Assembly (NCBI GenBank): GCA_025642075.2
Contig: JAODUO010000132.1
Location: 317,001 to 381,000 of the forward strand
Direction of reading: 5' to 3'
DNA: 64,000 nucleotides
Source: Ridgeia piscesae
Taxonomy: Eukaryota > Annelida > Polychaeta > Sabellida > Siboglinidae
The notes under the pieces are model-generated. The model was given only the letters and a program-made list of their open reading frames with translations. It ran no database searches and was not told the DNA's origin. The position numbers and the translations under genes were made by a program. Below, piece after piece: positions 24,966 to 37,390 of the stretch; position 1 is the first letter of the stretch, and each line of letters begins with the position of its first letter.

Positions 24966-27900
24966 CATTCATGCTAATGTGCATGTGTATGCATATGTAT
25001 GCCTATGCATAAAGTTGCATGCCTCTGTGCTTATGTATGCATGTAAAATAGTGCAAATATATAATATGAATGGATCATAGATGGATGAAGGGAACAATCC
25101 TGGCATACATAGATGGGTGACTGAACCTCATAGATCTTTGGATTGATGAATAGATGGAAGTTGGCCATAAACGCAGACTGCATACATTGTTACAGCCAAT
25201 AAATCTCATTTATCCTAAGCAAAGCCGCTGACAAACGCCAATTATTGTCAGGAAGCCCAACTGCAGCCAGCCTACATTCAGCTTTCTCGATTTCTTCTAA
25301 TCAGCCTTCATCTCATTTGTAATGGAGAAAAAACAACGACAATTAGACCCTGAAGCTTTTGGCCCAGAATTCTTTGTCCCCAGTGACCTGTATTGCCAGT
25401 GTGATTAATGAGGGCTTAGGGGGCCTCAACCGACTCTGGTAATAATGGATGAACATTTTTATTGCGGCTACACAATCTGTCAAGACATCTTTTTCACACC
25501 AGTTGTATTTTTGCAGCCGTAGAAATATTTTTACATATATATTAATGACAAAATACATAATTCATCTACACAATTTTAATGTAATTATTAACTGGTTCAG
25601 CAAATGTTTGCAGAACTTTACTTTTAATATTAAAAAACTTACCAAATTGCTGGCTTTATCAGCATTTGATCAGATTAATTTTATATTTACCAAAAAATTA
25701 CCTTTATATTTACTGTATTTCAAAATGCTTCTTTTTGTGATATAAAACAATTTTCCAAAAAAATTCTGCCAGAAGAAACAGAAAAAAGTAAACAAATCAG
25801 GATATGAATAACTTCATGTTAAACCATCGTTCGGCTCACAACAGAAATATAATGACCAGTATGAACCAGAAGATATCTCCTTAATTACAACGACAACTAA
25901 TGGTGACATAATGATGACAAATTGCTATGTTGGCTATGATAATGATGCAACTAGATCACACTAATAATGATGTAAGTGATAACGGAGACAATGATTAACC
26001 TGATAACGATCCTTAATTACAACAGCAACATAAGAACTGAGAAACAAAGTATGTTTCACAACATTTAACGAGACTGCCACAATGAGAACATTTCCGAGCT
26101 GGTAAATGGACAATGAAGCATTTTGGCTGATTAACTTAGTTGGTATCTTTTTGGTACCCACCATCCTGAGACATTAATCAATGTTCCCTTTGACATGAAA
26201 CACAATCACTTTTAATACCATGTGGTCCATTAATTTGTTTTCTGTGAAATGAATTACTCTGAGATATGATATCAACACGGCTCCTACAGCATTCCTTCAT
26301 AGCCACAATAACTGTGTCTTCCTTCAAGTACAAACAATAACTTCATAACCATTTGCCAGCTAATGCCTAAACACATTTTATTTTGCTGTTTGTGTTTTCT
26401 TTCTTATTGAACCTGGAGACCATTTCAATAAGATAAAGACCCCCTTAAGTAAAATTAATCTGTTGTTATATTAAAATTATAATTTATTTAAAAAATAATT
26501 ATTATATCCATTGCCATATTACTGAGGACATTATTTCCATGTTACACCAGCGAAAATTTCCCGCTTGTGCTCCACGATGTCGACTGTTTTCAGGTATTCA
26601 ACAACACTGTTAACAATCAAAATAGATTTTTTAGTGCACAATCGGGTTTAACAGCTCTTAACAAAGTCAGTGAAACAGTCCGTAGGATGACTACAGTTGT
26701 CCTTGGATTCATTTTAAATATCGTTTTAATCTCCAAATCGCTAAGGTATTCAAACCACAACCACACCATTTTTCTCAGTGTAACTAACACGTCTCAGTTG
26801 TGAAATTACTCAATTATTTATACTGGTGTAAGATCTCTTGTGTCAGTGCTGGGTGTACAAGCTCCCCCCCCCCACTGAGAGTGTAGCAAGACAACCTGAT
26901 AACCATCAATCATCCAAAAATTCCTAGAAGATTCCTAGAAGTATGCATTCCACTCCTGCGACATTCCTCTGTATTACCAGTGGGGAATCTTAAATGCAGA
27001 GACATATTTCTTTGAACCTTGTTAATATGACCAGATGCAAATATTACAACAGATGTTCACAAAGAGAGGTGCAGCAAATGGTACAAATTCAATTGAAGGC
27101 TTTAAAAAAAATAAACGACTGTTGTTAAACCGTTATTGTTTTATTATTATACTTTTATAATGACTTATTATTGGAGGGACCGTTTAATGACATGTAATTA
27201 CTAGTGTCTGAGAAAGATACATTTTATTCAGACTGAACTTGGAACAGAATTGTACAGGGGGGACAGCTAATGCTTGGTAATTGAGTACATAGGATGACTG
27301 ATCTATGAAGACTTGCACTTAGATCTAAAAGACTGTGCGCAGTTGTAATAATAGCTAGCTAAATCAAATAAATCAGTGAAGTAAGTAAAAGTTATTAAAG
27401 TACAGTGTATAGCAAAACTACTAAATAAAATAAACTGTAATAAAATAAAAATATCAATATAAGTAATTTATTATTTATTTATTTATTTCCACTAACTTTA
27501 TCACTTCTAATTAACTAACAAAATAGTACTAACTTATATCACTCTGCACAACAATGTGACACAAAAATATTAATAATAGCAATGCATTTATAATACAGAA
27601 TATCTACTGTAGAAATCATTACTGAATCAACTCACTCCAGAGTTTAACAATTCTGAATATTACATTGTGACACCTGTACTCTTTAAAATTATATTGTTTG
27701 GCATAGGTTAAACTTGTTCACAAGAGTGGCCGCTTATTTTTGTAGTACTATTTTTGGGAGGTAGTTCTTTTTATTTATTTTAAAATTTCATATCTGATAC
27801 AAATATCATTCACATATTTGGTATTTGTATGTTCTATCTGAATATCGTAATCATTGTTAATGGTTCTCCTTAATACTTATTCTATTTTCCTGTGTTTATA

Positions 27901-28439
27901 AATATCATCTAATTTTAATAGTTTTTGATTTTAAATATTTATGTGTTATGTGAATTATACTTGCTGTTTGACAAAGCCCTAACTGCATTCTTTAGCAACT
28001 TACTTATTCATTATCCTATATTGGAATAAAAAACTATGGAGGTAACAATTCTTTTATACAATCTACATAAGAGTAATCATTTCAAATTGTCTGCACTTTA
28101 AAGAAGTTAGTTCACGTCACAAGGACACTTCCTTGTGGTTGTGTAATATTACTGACTCATTCTATGAGACAAAAGAACACAGAATCAATAATATTTCAAC
28201 AAAGCGGATAAGTTATGAAAATAACCGACCAGGAGTCATTTCCAACACCCCCTGGAGCAACTCAGAGCTCCAGGGAGTCACTGAGCACAATCTATAACTA
28301 ATGACTCCACACACTATGACACAACCCTGCATCGAATCCTTAGGCCCCATGGCTCTTCTATATACTGCAAATGATCCATGATCTTTTAAATTATTTATGA
28401 CACATAATCTGATCTGATTCAGTCAGTTTTATTACCGGT
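24966..28439. other. Non-coding spacer
   Basis: No gene is recognised. 25170-25450 is a repeat-free block with GTGATTAATGAGG at 25401-25413, a 13-mer also present at 12935-12947. A TTTA microsatellite lies at about 27470-27488. The remainder is AT-rich. Confidence 0.5.
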
Positions 28440-28690
28440 CCTAGATGGGAAGTGGTGCATTGACTCGGTACATCAGATTCTCAGTTGAGATAATCCTAGT
28501 TCCAATCGTCTGATGCCATGTTGGATCTTCAGCAGATCTGGTCACTCTAAACTGCTCCAGTTTACTCAGATATATGAATGAGTACCTGGCTGTAGATAGT
28601 GGTGGATATTTGTGTTCAACAAGTCTTCATGCATTAACTGCAGGGTGCTTTAACTCTTCCCAGAGAAGTCCCCAAATATGCTAAATGCGG
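28440..28690 (+). mobile_element. tRNA-derived SINE, diverged, tail missing
   Basis: The body matches 35061-35377: CTGCTCCAGTTTACTCAG, ATGAATGAGTACCTGGCTGT, AGATAGTGGTGGATATTTGT and TTCCCAGAGAAG. Upstream, 28447-28520 is a decayed tRNA-like head without a good B-box. Similarity stops before the 3' tail. Confidence 0.75.
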
Positions 28691-30049
28691 TTATTGTCTG
28701 TTTTTGTATGCATATAAATTACTTATCGTATTTCAACTAGTGACATAAAAGCCACTAGGAGGGTTTGTTTGGTTATGTTTGACTGATATACTTTGTTAGA
28801 TTTGACTGATATACTATTGGAAGTAATTTTATTTACTTAAATCAGCAACATGCATGAATCCGTGTCAATAAAACAATGCTGCATTCTGTTCTGCCGCTTA
28901 ATTATAATTTAATCTTTCAAGCTTGGTACCTTCACAACACCTGAAATTTCTGCACAGAATATATAGGAAATTAAAAAATCCCTATCACATTCAATTATTT
29001 CTTAATTCTTGGATTTTCCCTATCTGGAAGTTAAGGGTCTGAAGTTTGGGGGGGGATTTCTCCCGCTCTTTAGAATGACATTGACATCAACTGGTAGAGA
29101 CAGTATATCACACATGTTTATTACAAAATTACAATCATTGATAAGAAGTATTCCTTCATTAATGTCAGGGACACATTTCACCCTGCTGTGTTTTACCACT
29201 CACTGTGATAAGGTGTTGATTTATAATCAGAACTAACAGCCCCAGGGGGGAGGTGAGGCCCTTTATCTCTGTCAGATCTGTCACTTGTCAGGGTTGAGGC
29301 TGTGGACAACTGAAAGAAAGACGGAACGCAGACATGTGAAATAAACAAAGTAAACACAAATAACATAAAATGATAACATAAATAAAATGAAAGGGTACAA
29401 TAGCGGAAGCCCATCTACATGTTGTAGTCAATTGTTGCCAATTATTAGTGATTGCACAGAAGTGAAATGTGAATAAAATGAACACAACAGAACTTATTGA
29501 CGTGGTTACTTGAGAAATCAAACTGTCACACCCAACACTCTCAGAGAGGTCAAATGGAGACCACTGTTTGATGCCTCAACAGTAATACATAATGCCAGAA
29601 AAACTATGAAGCATTAACAGTTTCAAGTGTCTACAACAATTCAAATAAATGAGTTCATCATGTCAAACGGTTCGATACACTTGTTAAGATTATTAAACAA
29701 TTTAATTTAACAAAATTTTTATATCTTATTACTACACTTAAAAAAAAGATTTACGCTTACTTAGCTTTTCAACTACCAAGTTTCTGTTAGAATTCAGCAG
29801 TAAGTCATAGTGTTATACCAGTGCCACTGATAAGATAAGTTCCCAATGCTGTTGTAGATACATCTGCGAGAAACAGTTCAGGGTGGGACCACGCAGAACC
29901 CTCGCAGTGCAATATAAGATTACATTGCTATTTTTTCCTCTTTCTTAACATGGGTTTTTCTATTTACAAGCAGGGGATAAGTTTCATGTAGGACGAGGTG
30001 GTCCGTGGATCGAATGTGCAACAGTTGTTGCTTGTACAGCGAGACAACG
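28691..30049. other. Non-coding spacer
   Basis: AT-rich unique sequence with a G8 run near 29049. No gene is recognised. Confidence 0.55.
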
Positions 30050-30690
30050 TCCCGCCATCTGGATTCGAGCACTTCTTCCCCATCTTCAGGGGGATCGATT
30101 CAAAACATAACATCTCATAATCACAACTGTCAATCACTCCATTCTGATGGCTGATGGCCATCTTGACTCTACAAAACATCTGTACTTCCATAAGCCATGG
30201 TGGATTTTCAAGGGATTGCCACAGAGCATAACATTTGTATTCATAGCAGTCAATCAACCTCCACTCTACGAGATGGGCATGACATGACGACTCACAAAAA
30301 CACACATTTCAACAAGCCACTGTGGATTTTCAAGGGCATTGCTTCAGAACATTACATCTCCCGATCTCAACTGTCACTTACTCCTCATTCTTCTGGGCGA
30401 TGGGCACACAGCTTCTTAGAATAACATGCATTTCAACAAAGCATGGTGGATTTTCAAGGAGATCGTTTCAGAATATAACATCTCTTAATCATAACTGTCA
30501 ATCAACCTCCATTCCGACAGGCGATGGGTATCTTTCTCGAGAACTGTAAAAAACATCTGTATTTCAGCAAGCTGTGGTGGAGTTTCAGCGTGATTGCTTA
30601 AAAACATAACATCTCATAACTAAAAGTGTCAATCAACCACCACCCTAACATGTGATGGACATCTTCCTCACACTTTCTAAAAACAGTTCT
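30050..30690 (-). repeat. Decayed ~125-bp tandem array, about 5 units
   Basis: GGATTTTCAAGG-type segments recur near 30203, 30326, 30448 and (as GGAGTTTCAGCG) 30581, each followed by a CAGAAYATAACATCT-like and an ACTGTCAATCAACCTCC-like segment. A minus ORF (29964-30305, 113 residues) covers part of it. Two adjacent units read VIDSCDYEMLCF and LIDCYEYKCYAL, so a Cys-rich coding ancestry is possible, but later units carry stops and frameshifts. No family is assigned. Confidence 0.7.
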
Positions 30691-31983
30691 CGTCTCTGTG
30701 GATTAATTTTGTGGTTCGTTTGTTGGCTAAACGAGGGTAAAAAGAAACGAGACAAGTGTATTTCAAGAGATGTAATTATAGAAACTCACATTTTATTGGA
30801 CAATCATGTTTCATGGGTACATTTATATATAATTCAATTTTACATATAATTCAATTGTAAATATAATTTTACCTGACATATTAGATCACTTATAATATTT
30901 CTTTGTTTGTTTACTAACTAAAAGTTATATTTTAGAAGATAATTTATAATTTTAAAGTACATTTTATATATATATTTATTTAGTTATTAACTAGTTTAAC
31001 ACATTAATTTTTAAATAGATAGTCTATTATTTTAAAACATATCTGAGATAAGTTATTTATTTATTAGCTCAAAATTATATTTTTTATCATTTTAATGAAC
31101 ACATTATGTACACTGTATGTTATATATTTATTTGCCATATTTCATTTTATTGTATATTAGGCAGTATGTGAGTGAATGCCAGATTACATTCCAATTTAAC
31201 ATGTAATGCATGTTGAAAATGGCAATAAAGCTTTATTATTATTATTTACATGTTTCTTTTGACTGAGATTGACACAAAAAAGTCGCTAGAAATAAAGTGC
31301 GTTTAGGAGCAGTCAATTGTAGTTAGACTTGAAACTGTGGGATTAGCAGTTAGACCAGCAGTAGGTGTTGAGGGCCACAAATATCTTCTGAACTTGTTTC
31401 TACATCAATTCTTTAATCGTGGTCAAACAATTAAATGTTACACCTATAGGTCCTAGATGTATCTTTAATGGTAAATTAAATAACAGACTCGACAACAAAT
31501 ACATGACGTGTTCAATTATGGAGTCAGTAAACTGAAATTCAATAATAAACTTATCTATCATAAAATATTCATATTATGTGTGTTGTTTGTTTCTGGAAGA
31601 ATTTGTATTAAAGGATGTAATGATTTTGTAAATGCTGGTGGTTCCTCGGTAGCGACTAGCACGGTCTTAGAAGACTCTATCATACGTTATATGCACTATT
31701 ACCACGTTTGCTGTGATTTTTATATTTGTATTTGCTGAGTTGTTGACAAGGATGTACTGTATGTGTGCATTGTTTGAAATACTGGTCAGATAAAACACAA
31801 TTTTTCTTCTTCTAAAAAAATCAATAGACTAACAATCAGACTTTAAATATACAACTATTTAACGTTTGGCAGTTGATTCCATTTTCCTGTCTCTTCTTGC
31901 TGTGTTAAACAAATAATATACGTAACTGTGCTAAATATATACATCGCTAAAATAATTTGTTGTTAATTAAAAATTACAACACC
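30691..31983. other. AT-rich spacer
   Basis: No gene is recognised. Near 31220 the sequence GGCAATAAAGCTTTATTATT with further ATT repeats resembles the 3' end of a non-LTR element, but there is no coding remnant upstream. Confidence 0.5.
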
Positions 31984-32460
31984 TTTGACAAGATTTAACA
32001 ATATAGACACCTAGAGAATCAACTCTAGATGGCAGGTGGACAAGGAAGCCCTTTAGCTTAGCAAGAGTTCAACCTATCTATCTAAGTTGATCCCGCCTTT
32101 CTGAGGTATGTCTTTTTTAAGATATTAAAACTACTAGTGCCCACACATTCAGTGCACAATGTGTTCCATTCATGTACAGTGTACTGTTCTTTGTGGAAAT
32201 GAGTGAGAACTGTTAACATCTAGCCTACACTGCTCATTTGCTATTGTAACTTTGTGTCTTCATATGAGTCCTTCTCTCTTCCTTAACAGAGAGCAAACTA
32301 TTTTTATCAATATTTTCATAATATTTTAAACACTTCTATCTGAACTCCTGTCAATCTCCTGGTCTCTAGTGTTGTTAAACAACATTCTCTTATACGTATT
32401 TCATAACAAATATCCCTCAGTTTTGGTATCTGACAATTAATTTTGATTGACAACAGACCT
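31984..32460 (-). mobile_element. Truncated non-LTR retrotransposon 3' end, copy 1
   Basis: On minus, a frame reads LRDICYEIRIRECCL and then TTLETRRLTGVQIEVFKIL before a stop. This is the signature C-terminal region of LINE polymerase ORFs. Frameshifts follow, then a 3' UTR nearly identical to that of the plus copy at 33180-33602 (CTCTAGATGGCAGGTGGAC, then CAACCTATCTATCTAAGT on the opposite strand). It is 5'-truncated and dead. Confidence 0.85.
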
Positions 32461-33179
32461 ATGTAGTCCAAAGTAACCTCACTGAAAATTCTTGTCTGAC
32501 TGACTTAAAACCTAATATACAAATGTCAGATAGGAAAATATGAAATAAAACAGACAGCTACAGTTTAAGTGGATATGACATATGACGAAGCCGAAGCAGG
32601 CTTTTACTGTTACCTTATATCTACGGATGTACATTCCGTTTGGGAAGGAACATGTACGAGATGGAGCCGCCTTCGATTTTTTCACTTTTATACAGATATA
32701 ATTTCTATTTATGAAGCAACAGTATCCCCCATGAAACACCAGAGAAGAACTCACCCAGGAGTGAAATGCTGTAAACATGTGAGATCCAATTGCCACGAAA
32801 AGAGACACGCACAGTAGGCCGTTCACCTCAGTAGTTATTAGTTCCAGACGGTGTACCCTTTATAAAAGTGCCTTCTCAATACAACTTTTTGCTCATTTTA
32901 TTTCAAGTCCATTTAAAAAAAAAAAACCTACTATGACTCACTTGTTTGTTTGCGCTACAGTTTGAAAGTACCTTTGTAAAATCAGCAGGTAACTGATTAC
33001 TTACTAAATTCAGGATGCAGAATGAATTCAAATGTTTCTCAAAATGGCAATCTTCACTTTTTTATGTTTTGATTTTGCGACTTTCAAGGCTCCCACGAAA
33101 AACATGTGGTTGACAAATTCAGTGGGTTATGGCTAAAGATAAGCCTCACAACTGGCCTTCATAAGTTATCAAACTGTAG
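32461..33179. other. Spacer between two opposed LINE ends
   Basis: Overlapping ORFs at 32569-32817 (plus) and 32512-32826 (minus) show no motif I recognise. An A11 run is near 32916. No gene is called. Confidence 0.5.
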
Positions 33180-33602
33180 TAACCAAGCTCAATTTTTATC
33201 AGTAACACTAGAAACCAGGAGATTGAGAGGAGATCAGATAGAAGTGTTTAAAATATTGAATGGGTATAAAAATATTGACAGAAATATATTTTTCACAGTC
33301 AAGGAAGAGAGAAGGACTAGAGGACACGGAATTACATTAGCAAAGAAGCGTGTAAACTAGATATTAGAAAATTCTCATTTTCACAAAGAACAGTAACTGA
33401 ATGGAACAGATTATCAGCTGATTGTGTAGGTGCTAGTAGTGTTAATATGTTTAAAAATAAAATCGACATATACCTAAGAAGGGCGGGGTACACTTAGATA
33501 GATAGGTTGGACTCTCGATAAGCTAAACGGCTTCCTTTTGAGTCCACCTGCCATCTAGAGTTAATTCTCTCGGTGGCAATCTTGTTAAATCTTGTTAAAC
33601 AT
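33180..33602 (+). mobile_element. Truncated non-LTR retrotransposon 3' end, copy 2
   Basis: The reading frame to 33360 contains TLETRRLRGDQIEVFKILNG and ENIDR-like residues. After a -1 shift near 33354 it continues in another frame as KLDIRKFSFSQRTVTEWNRL, ending at the stop 33495-33497. This is the classic end of CR1/jockey-type LINE ORF2 (RRLRGD..EV.KIL.....RKFFFSQR....WN.LP). The 3' UTR ends in two TCTTGTTAAA repeats. Upstream parts (polymerase core, endonuclease) are absent. Confidence 0.92.
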
Positions 33603-34433
33603 TCTAAATGTTCTCCTTCATGTGCCCTGGTGTCAGAGGATAGGCTAGACTTGGCTCAGTTCCCAATTTAAGTTTTCCTTATTCTCTTTCCTTGTATATA
33701 TTTTTTATTAAATCAATGTTTACACATTATTCAAACTAGACACACTAAATACTTGGACATCAAAGAGCCAGATTCACTATGCCGGGGTAAGTTAAAAGAA
33801 GGAATGAAAGTGCCCTTGAAAAGCTCCCTGTCTACAAACCCTGACATGAAAAAGATGTTCTTCAATAGATAGTGGACTACTGACAAACTCTCTGTAAATA
33901 TAATCTGATTAATGTACGTAATTAGTGAGCTTGCTAATTGCTGTGAAGATCTGTGTGGCCAAGCATGCATGACATTATGATTACAGGCTCCACTGGGTGT
34001 AGTCAGCTGCTTGTTAATTCCTCAGTGAACCCCAGGCAGAAAGAAACAAACTCATCTATGAAACCATAAATACAAACACAGTGGGGGGGGGGTTATGCAA
34101 CATCTCAATCATGCTTCAAGAACACAACAAATTCAACATATTTACTGGGTCACTGATTTACTTGGAAAAAATTACCTTAGTATTACCACATGTAGCATTA
34201 TAACTATACCTAATCAAATGGTTTACATATTATATTAGATAAGTTTTTACGTTGGTACATATATTAACTTAAAACAATTTTGTTGTGTATTTTATTTATC
34301 AGAACCACATCATTTCAATCCAACTTTAATCTACTCAGTTCCAACATACATGACTAACAGCAGGATGCAGTTTAAACAATTCAATTCTTAATGCAAGCCT
34401 TTATGTAACAGTGGATTTTTTTATAAGTAAAAA
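33603..34433. other. Non-coding spacer
   Basis: Nothing recognised apart from a G10 run near 34083. Confidence 0.55.
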
Positions 34434-34721
34434 AGTAAAGGCAAGTTCTTACATATCACAGTATCCAGTCCTCAGGACCGTTCAAAGCACTTTACACTTA
34501 ACTTCACTTACAGACCTGTTCACTCAGACACCATCTCGGCTTCTCTGGGAAGCATCCAGCCATATGCTACAATTAATGCCTGAAGGCTGCTCAAACACAT
34601 ATCCACCACTGTATATAGCCAGGAACTCATTTAGACAGGTTTTAACACCGCAGCACAGGATTCAAACCTGGGTTCTTGTAGTCGAGAATCCGAAGCTCTA
34701 CCCCTGAGCCACTGCGCTCTA
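34434..34721 (-). mobile_element. tRNA-derived SINE, near full length
   Basis: On minus it begins GCGCAGTGGCTCAGGGGTAG (A-box) and has AGGTTTGAATCC (B-box), a conserved body (GCCTATATA-like, GGTGGATATGTG, CTTCCCAGAGAAGC) and a 3' tail with AAAGTGCTTTGAA and TATGTAAGAACTTGCC. Such GCTTTGA..TATATAAGAA tails resemble L2-clade LINE ends, implying mobilisation by a partner LINE. It lies opposite the plus copy 340 bp away. Confidence 0.93.
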
Positions 34722-35060
34722 TAATTCAATGTAGAGATTAAAAAGTCATAATGCACAGATGTATCACAGAGTGTGTCGTGTACACGTCTTACGTTGTCTC
34801 ACTACATCATTGTCTCACAGCACATGGCAACAGACACCCATGTGACACGTGATGAGGGGACATATGTGACACATTCCCCTGGTTCAATACAGGTGTATCT
34901 TTCACACAGGTGTATTGTTTCTCGCACCTGATCCTAACTCACTGTTTAATTGAACCTGTCCATCAAACCAAAACAAGCACCTAGGGGATGCTCACAAAAG
35001 TGTGTAAGTTCCAAAAATATCCAGCACTATTAGTTATACAATTTAAAAGATTTAATTAGC
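34722..35060. other. Spacer between two inverted SINEs
   Basis: Unique. Includes repeated GTGACAC motifs near 34840-34875. No gene. Confidence 0.55.
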
Positions 35061-35377
35061 AGAGCACAATGGCTCAGGAGAAGAGCTTCAGACTACGAGA
35101 ACCCGGGTTCGAATCCTGTGCTGCGGCGTTAAAACCTTGGGCAAGTTTCTTTACTCTACATTGCTCCAGTTCATTTAGCTGTATAAATGAGCACCTGGCT
35201 ATAGACAGTGGTGGATATATGTACGAGCAGCCTTCGCACATTAATTGTAGCATATGGCTGGATGCTTCCCAGAGAAGCCGAGATGGTGTCTGAGTGAACA
35301 GGTCTGTCAGAGAAGTAAAGTGCTTTGAACAGCCCTGGGGACTGGATACAGTGCTATATAAGAACTTGCATTTACTA
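35061..35377 (+). mobile_element. tRNA-derived SINE, full-length type copy
   Basis: Order: tRNA-like head with A-box TGGCTCAGGAG (35071-35081) and an intact B-box GGTTCGAATCC (35106-35116); body CTCCAGTTCATTTAGCTGTA, GAGCACCTGGCTATAGACAG, GTGGATATATGT and CTTCCCAGAGAAGC; tail AAAGTGCTTTGAA and GTGCTATATAAGAACTTGC. The polymerase III promoter boxes look intact. The best-preserved member in the window, used here as the family reference. Confidence 0.94.
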
Positions 35378-36453
35378 ATTATCTATAATATAATATCATA
35401 TTTAGATTCTATCTTCAATTAAATGTTATGTTAATCTACTTTATCTGATTGTTTTATCAGTTTTAATGTCTAATTATTATCATTTTTCTGGATGCATTTG
35501 ACATAAATTTACTTACTTAACAATAATGGTGAGTTATGGTGTATTTTAGTCATCGCTGTGCAGGGAAACTATATCACTTACAGCGGTGACACCAATGGAG
35601 TGGAAGATACTTTAACACATTAATACTTTTGGAGATATAAGACAGGGAGGTATGGTGGATAAGTGTTCTGTAAACATGTCATATAATTTTTATCACACAT
35701 CTTCAACCTCACACTGTATTGTTGGGGTAGGTTTGAGGCAGTAGGAATTAAGCACCAGACATTTCTGGAATCTTTACAATTATGAGCCCACCCCTAATGC
35801 CCCTAAAAACATATTTGGTTGCTAACCTTGAGTACATACTCAACCAGTATAAGCACAGCCCCAGCCACAGGTGTACACAGACAAAGCTCTCTTTCAGCAA
35901 CAGCCGCCTTAATTTATTCATGGTGTGCATGTCTACAAGCTGATCAGGTTTAAGGATTTTTAATGCCAATACTTTGAAAAAGTCACACATCTTCCCATGA
36001 TATATTCAATACAGAACATCAGACGTTTTGTTGAAACTCTTTCCTGGAAGAAATACTTTGGGGATCAAACATTGCACAAGAGATTTTTTTTTTTAATAAC
36101 AGTCCATGATTCTCACCAAGCTGATTGCCATTCGTTTATACAGTTTATGTTTTTAACACTACATTTTTATAACTGTAATTTTTTATGAATGAAACACTTA
36201 CATAATGACACATTTTATGCAATGTGCATTTTATAAGAGTTTGATTTCAATAAAACACCTTCACAATACTATATTTGACATTTTTAAAGCTATAATTTGA
36301 ACCATGACTGTTGGTCATGGTTGTTGTAATATATACTTATATTACTTATATTATATGTTTTTAAACAGCAGATACACAGAACACATCATATTCTGTAATT
36401 TTTTTATTGTTACAGATCAGAATGCACATGTAACCTCCATAACCTTTGTGGCT

Positions 36454-36490
36454 ATAGTGGTGCCATCTGGGGAATGTTAACAACACTAGC
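36454..36490 (-). repeat. Dispersed motif with CTCF-like core (copy 2 of 4)
   Basis: TAGTGGTGCCATCTGGGGA followed by ATGTTAACAACAC. The minus-strand core is CCAGATGGCAC. Confidence 0.45.
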
Positions 36491-36766
36491 TGAATCCAAT
36501 GTGGTTCAGTAATATTAAAGAATATGATCTCATACGGTTGCTTTTTCACAAAGATGTAAACAGTTAACATACTGTGTAACACAAGGTTGATAGGTATCAA
36601 TTAAAAAATATATATATTTTATGAAATAATGCAACTTATAATAATTAAAATGTTGGCCTAAAGAAAGCAGAAATAGTTACTTACTTGTGCATGTGTTTGT
36701 AAAACATGTGAACAGTCTAGGAAAACTTAAACAAACTGTTGAAAAGAAAACAGTTTTCTAAGTAAA

Positions 36767-36795
36767 GCTTTACACTTTACACTTTACACTTTATA
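36767..36795. repeat. 7-bp (TTACACT)n repeat, 4 copies
   Basis: Four head-to-tail copies of TTTACAC. Confidence 0.9.
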
Positions 36796-37341
36796 GTATC
36801 CCCAATCTTTTCCCAATAGTGCAATTTGACAGTCTCAAAAAATCTGTCTGTCAGAAAAGTTATCACAAATATACAAGTGCTACCACCTTGTGCACGACAG
36901 GTGTACTAAAGAGAACACATGGCCTATAGAAATAATGTATTTATAATATCTGTCTCCCAATAAATACCCGGTAGGCTCATTTTATTTATATATTTCTGTA
37001 TTTACGTCGATGACACAGGGATTCAATAAATCATTAAAAATACACAAAAAGGATACATTAGGAATATTGATGGGATCTTAATACTATATAATAGCACCTT
37101 AGAGAATTTCATCTTAACCACACTGAGGGTTTGGTTTAGACATATTTGATTCCAATTTTTACAGTAGGAACTGCGTTTTTTAGACCCAAGGGATTCCAGG
37201 ACCCAATTTAAAAAACCTAATGTAAAATAAGAAAACATAAGTACTTGTACAGTGGTACAAGACTTATGTTTTCTTATTTTACAAACTGATAAGGTCACAG
37301 CTGACAAAAGTATATTATTACAATATCAAACTATAATATAT

Positions 37342-37343
<2 letters not shown>

Positions 37344-37386
<43 letters not shown>
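37344..37386. repeat. (TA)n microsatellite
   Basis: Pure TA dinucleotides. Confidence 0.95.

Positions 37387-37390
<4 letters not shown>

Noticed and set aside
32512..32826. Overlapping plus/minus ORFs of 82 and 104 residues between the LINE ends
   Set aside because: Neither has a recognisable domain, and both sit between transposon fragments.
35061..35135. A tRNA gene (good A and B boxes)
   Set aside because: The head does not fold into a standard cloverleaf with an obvious anticodon arm and is fused to a repeated body and tail present in other copies. It is a SINE head.
35748..35990. Minus ORF with VLALKILKPD and, in another frame, VLILVEYVLK, reminiscent of the VAVK and hinge segments of a tyrosine kinase
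   Set aside because: The two pieces are in different frames, their spacing (about 40 codons) is shorter than usual (about 48), and no HRD or DFG motif follows. Probably chance; a profile search of 35700-36000 would settle it.
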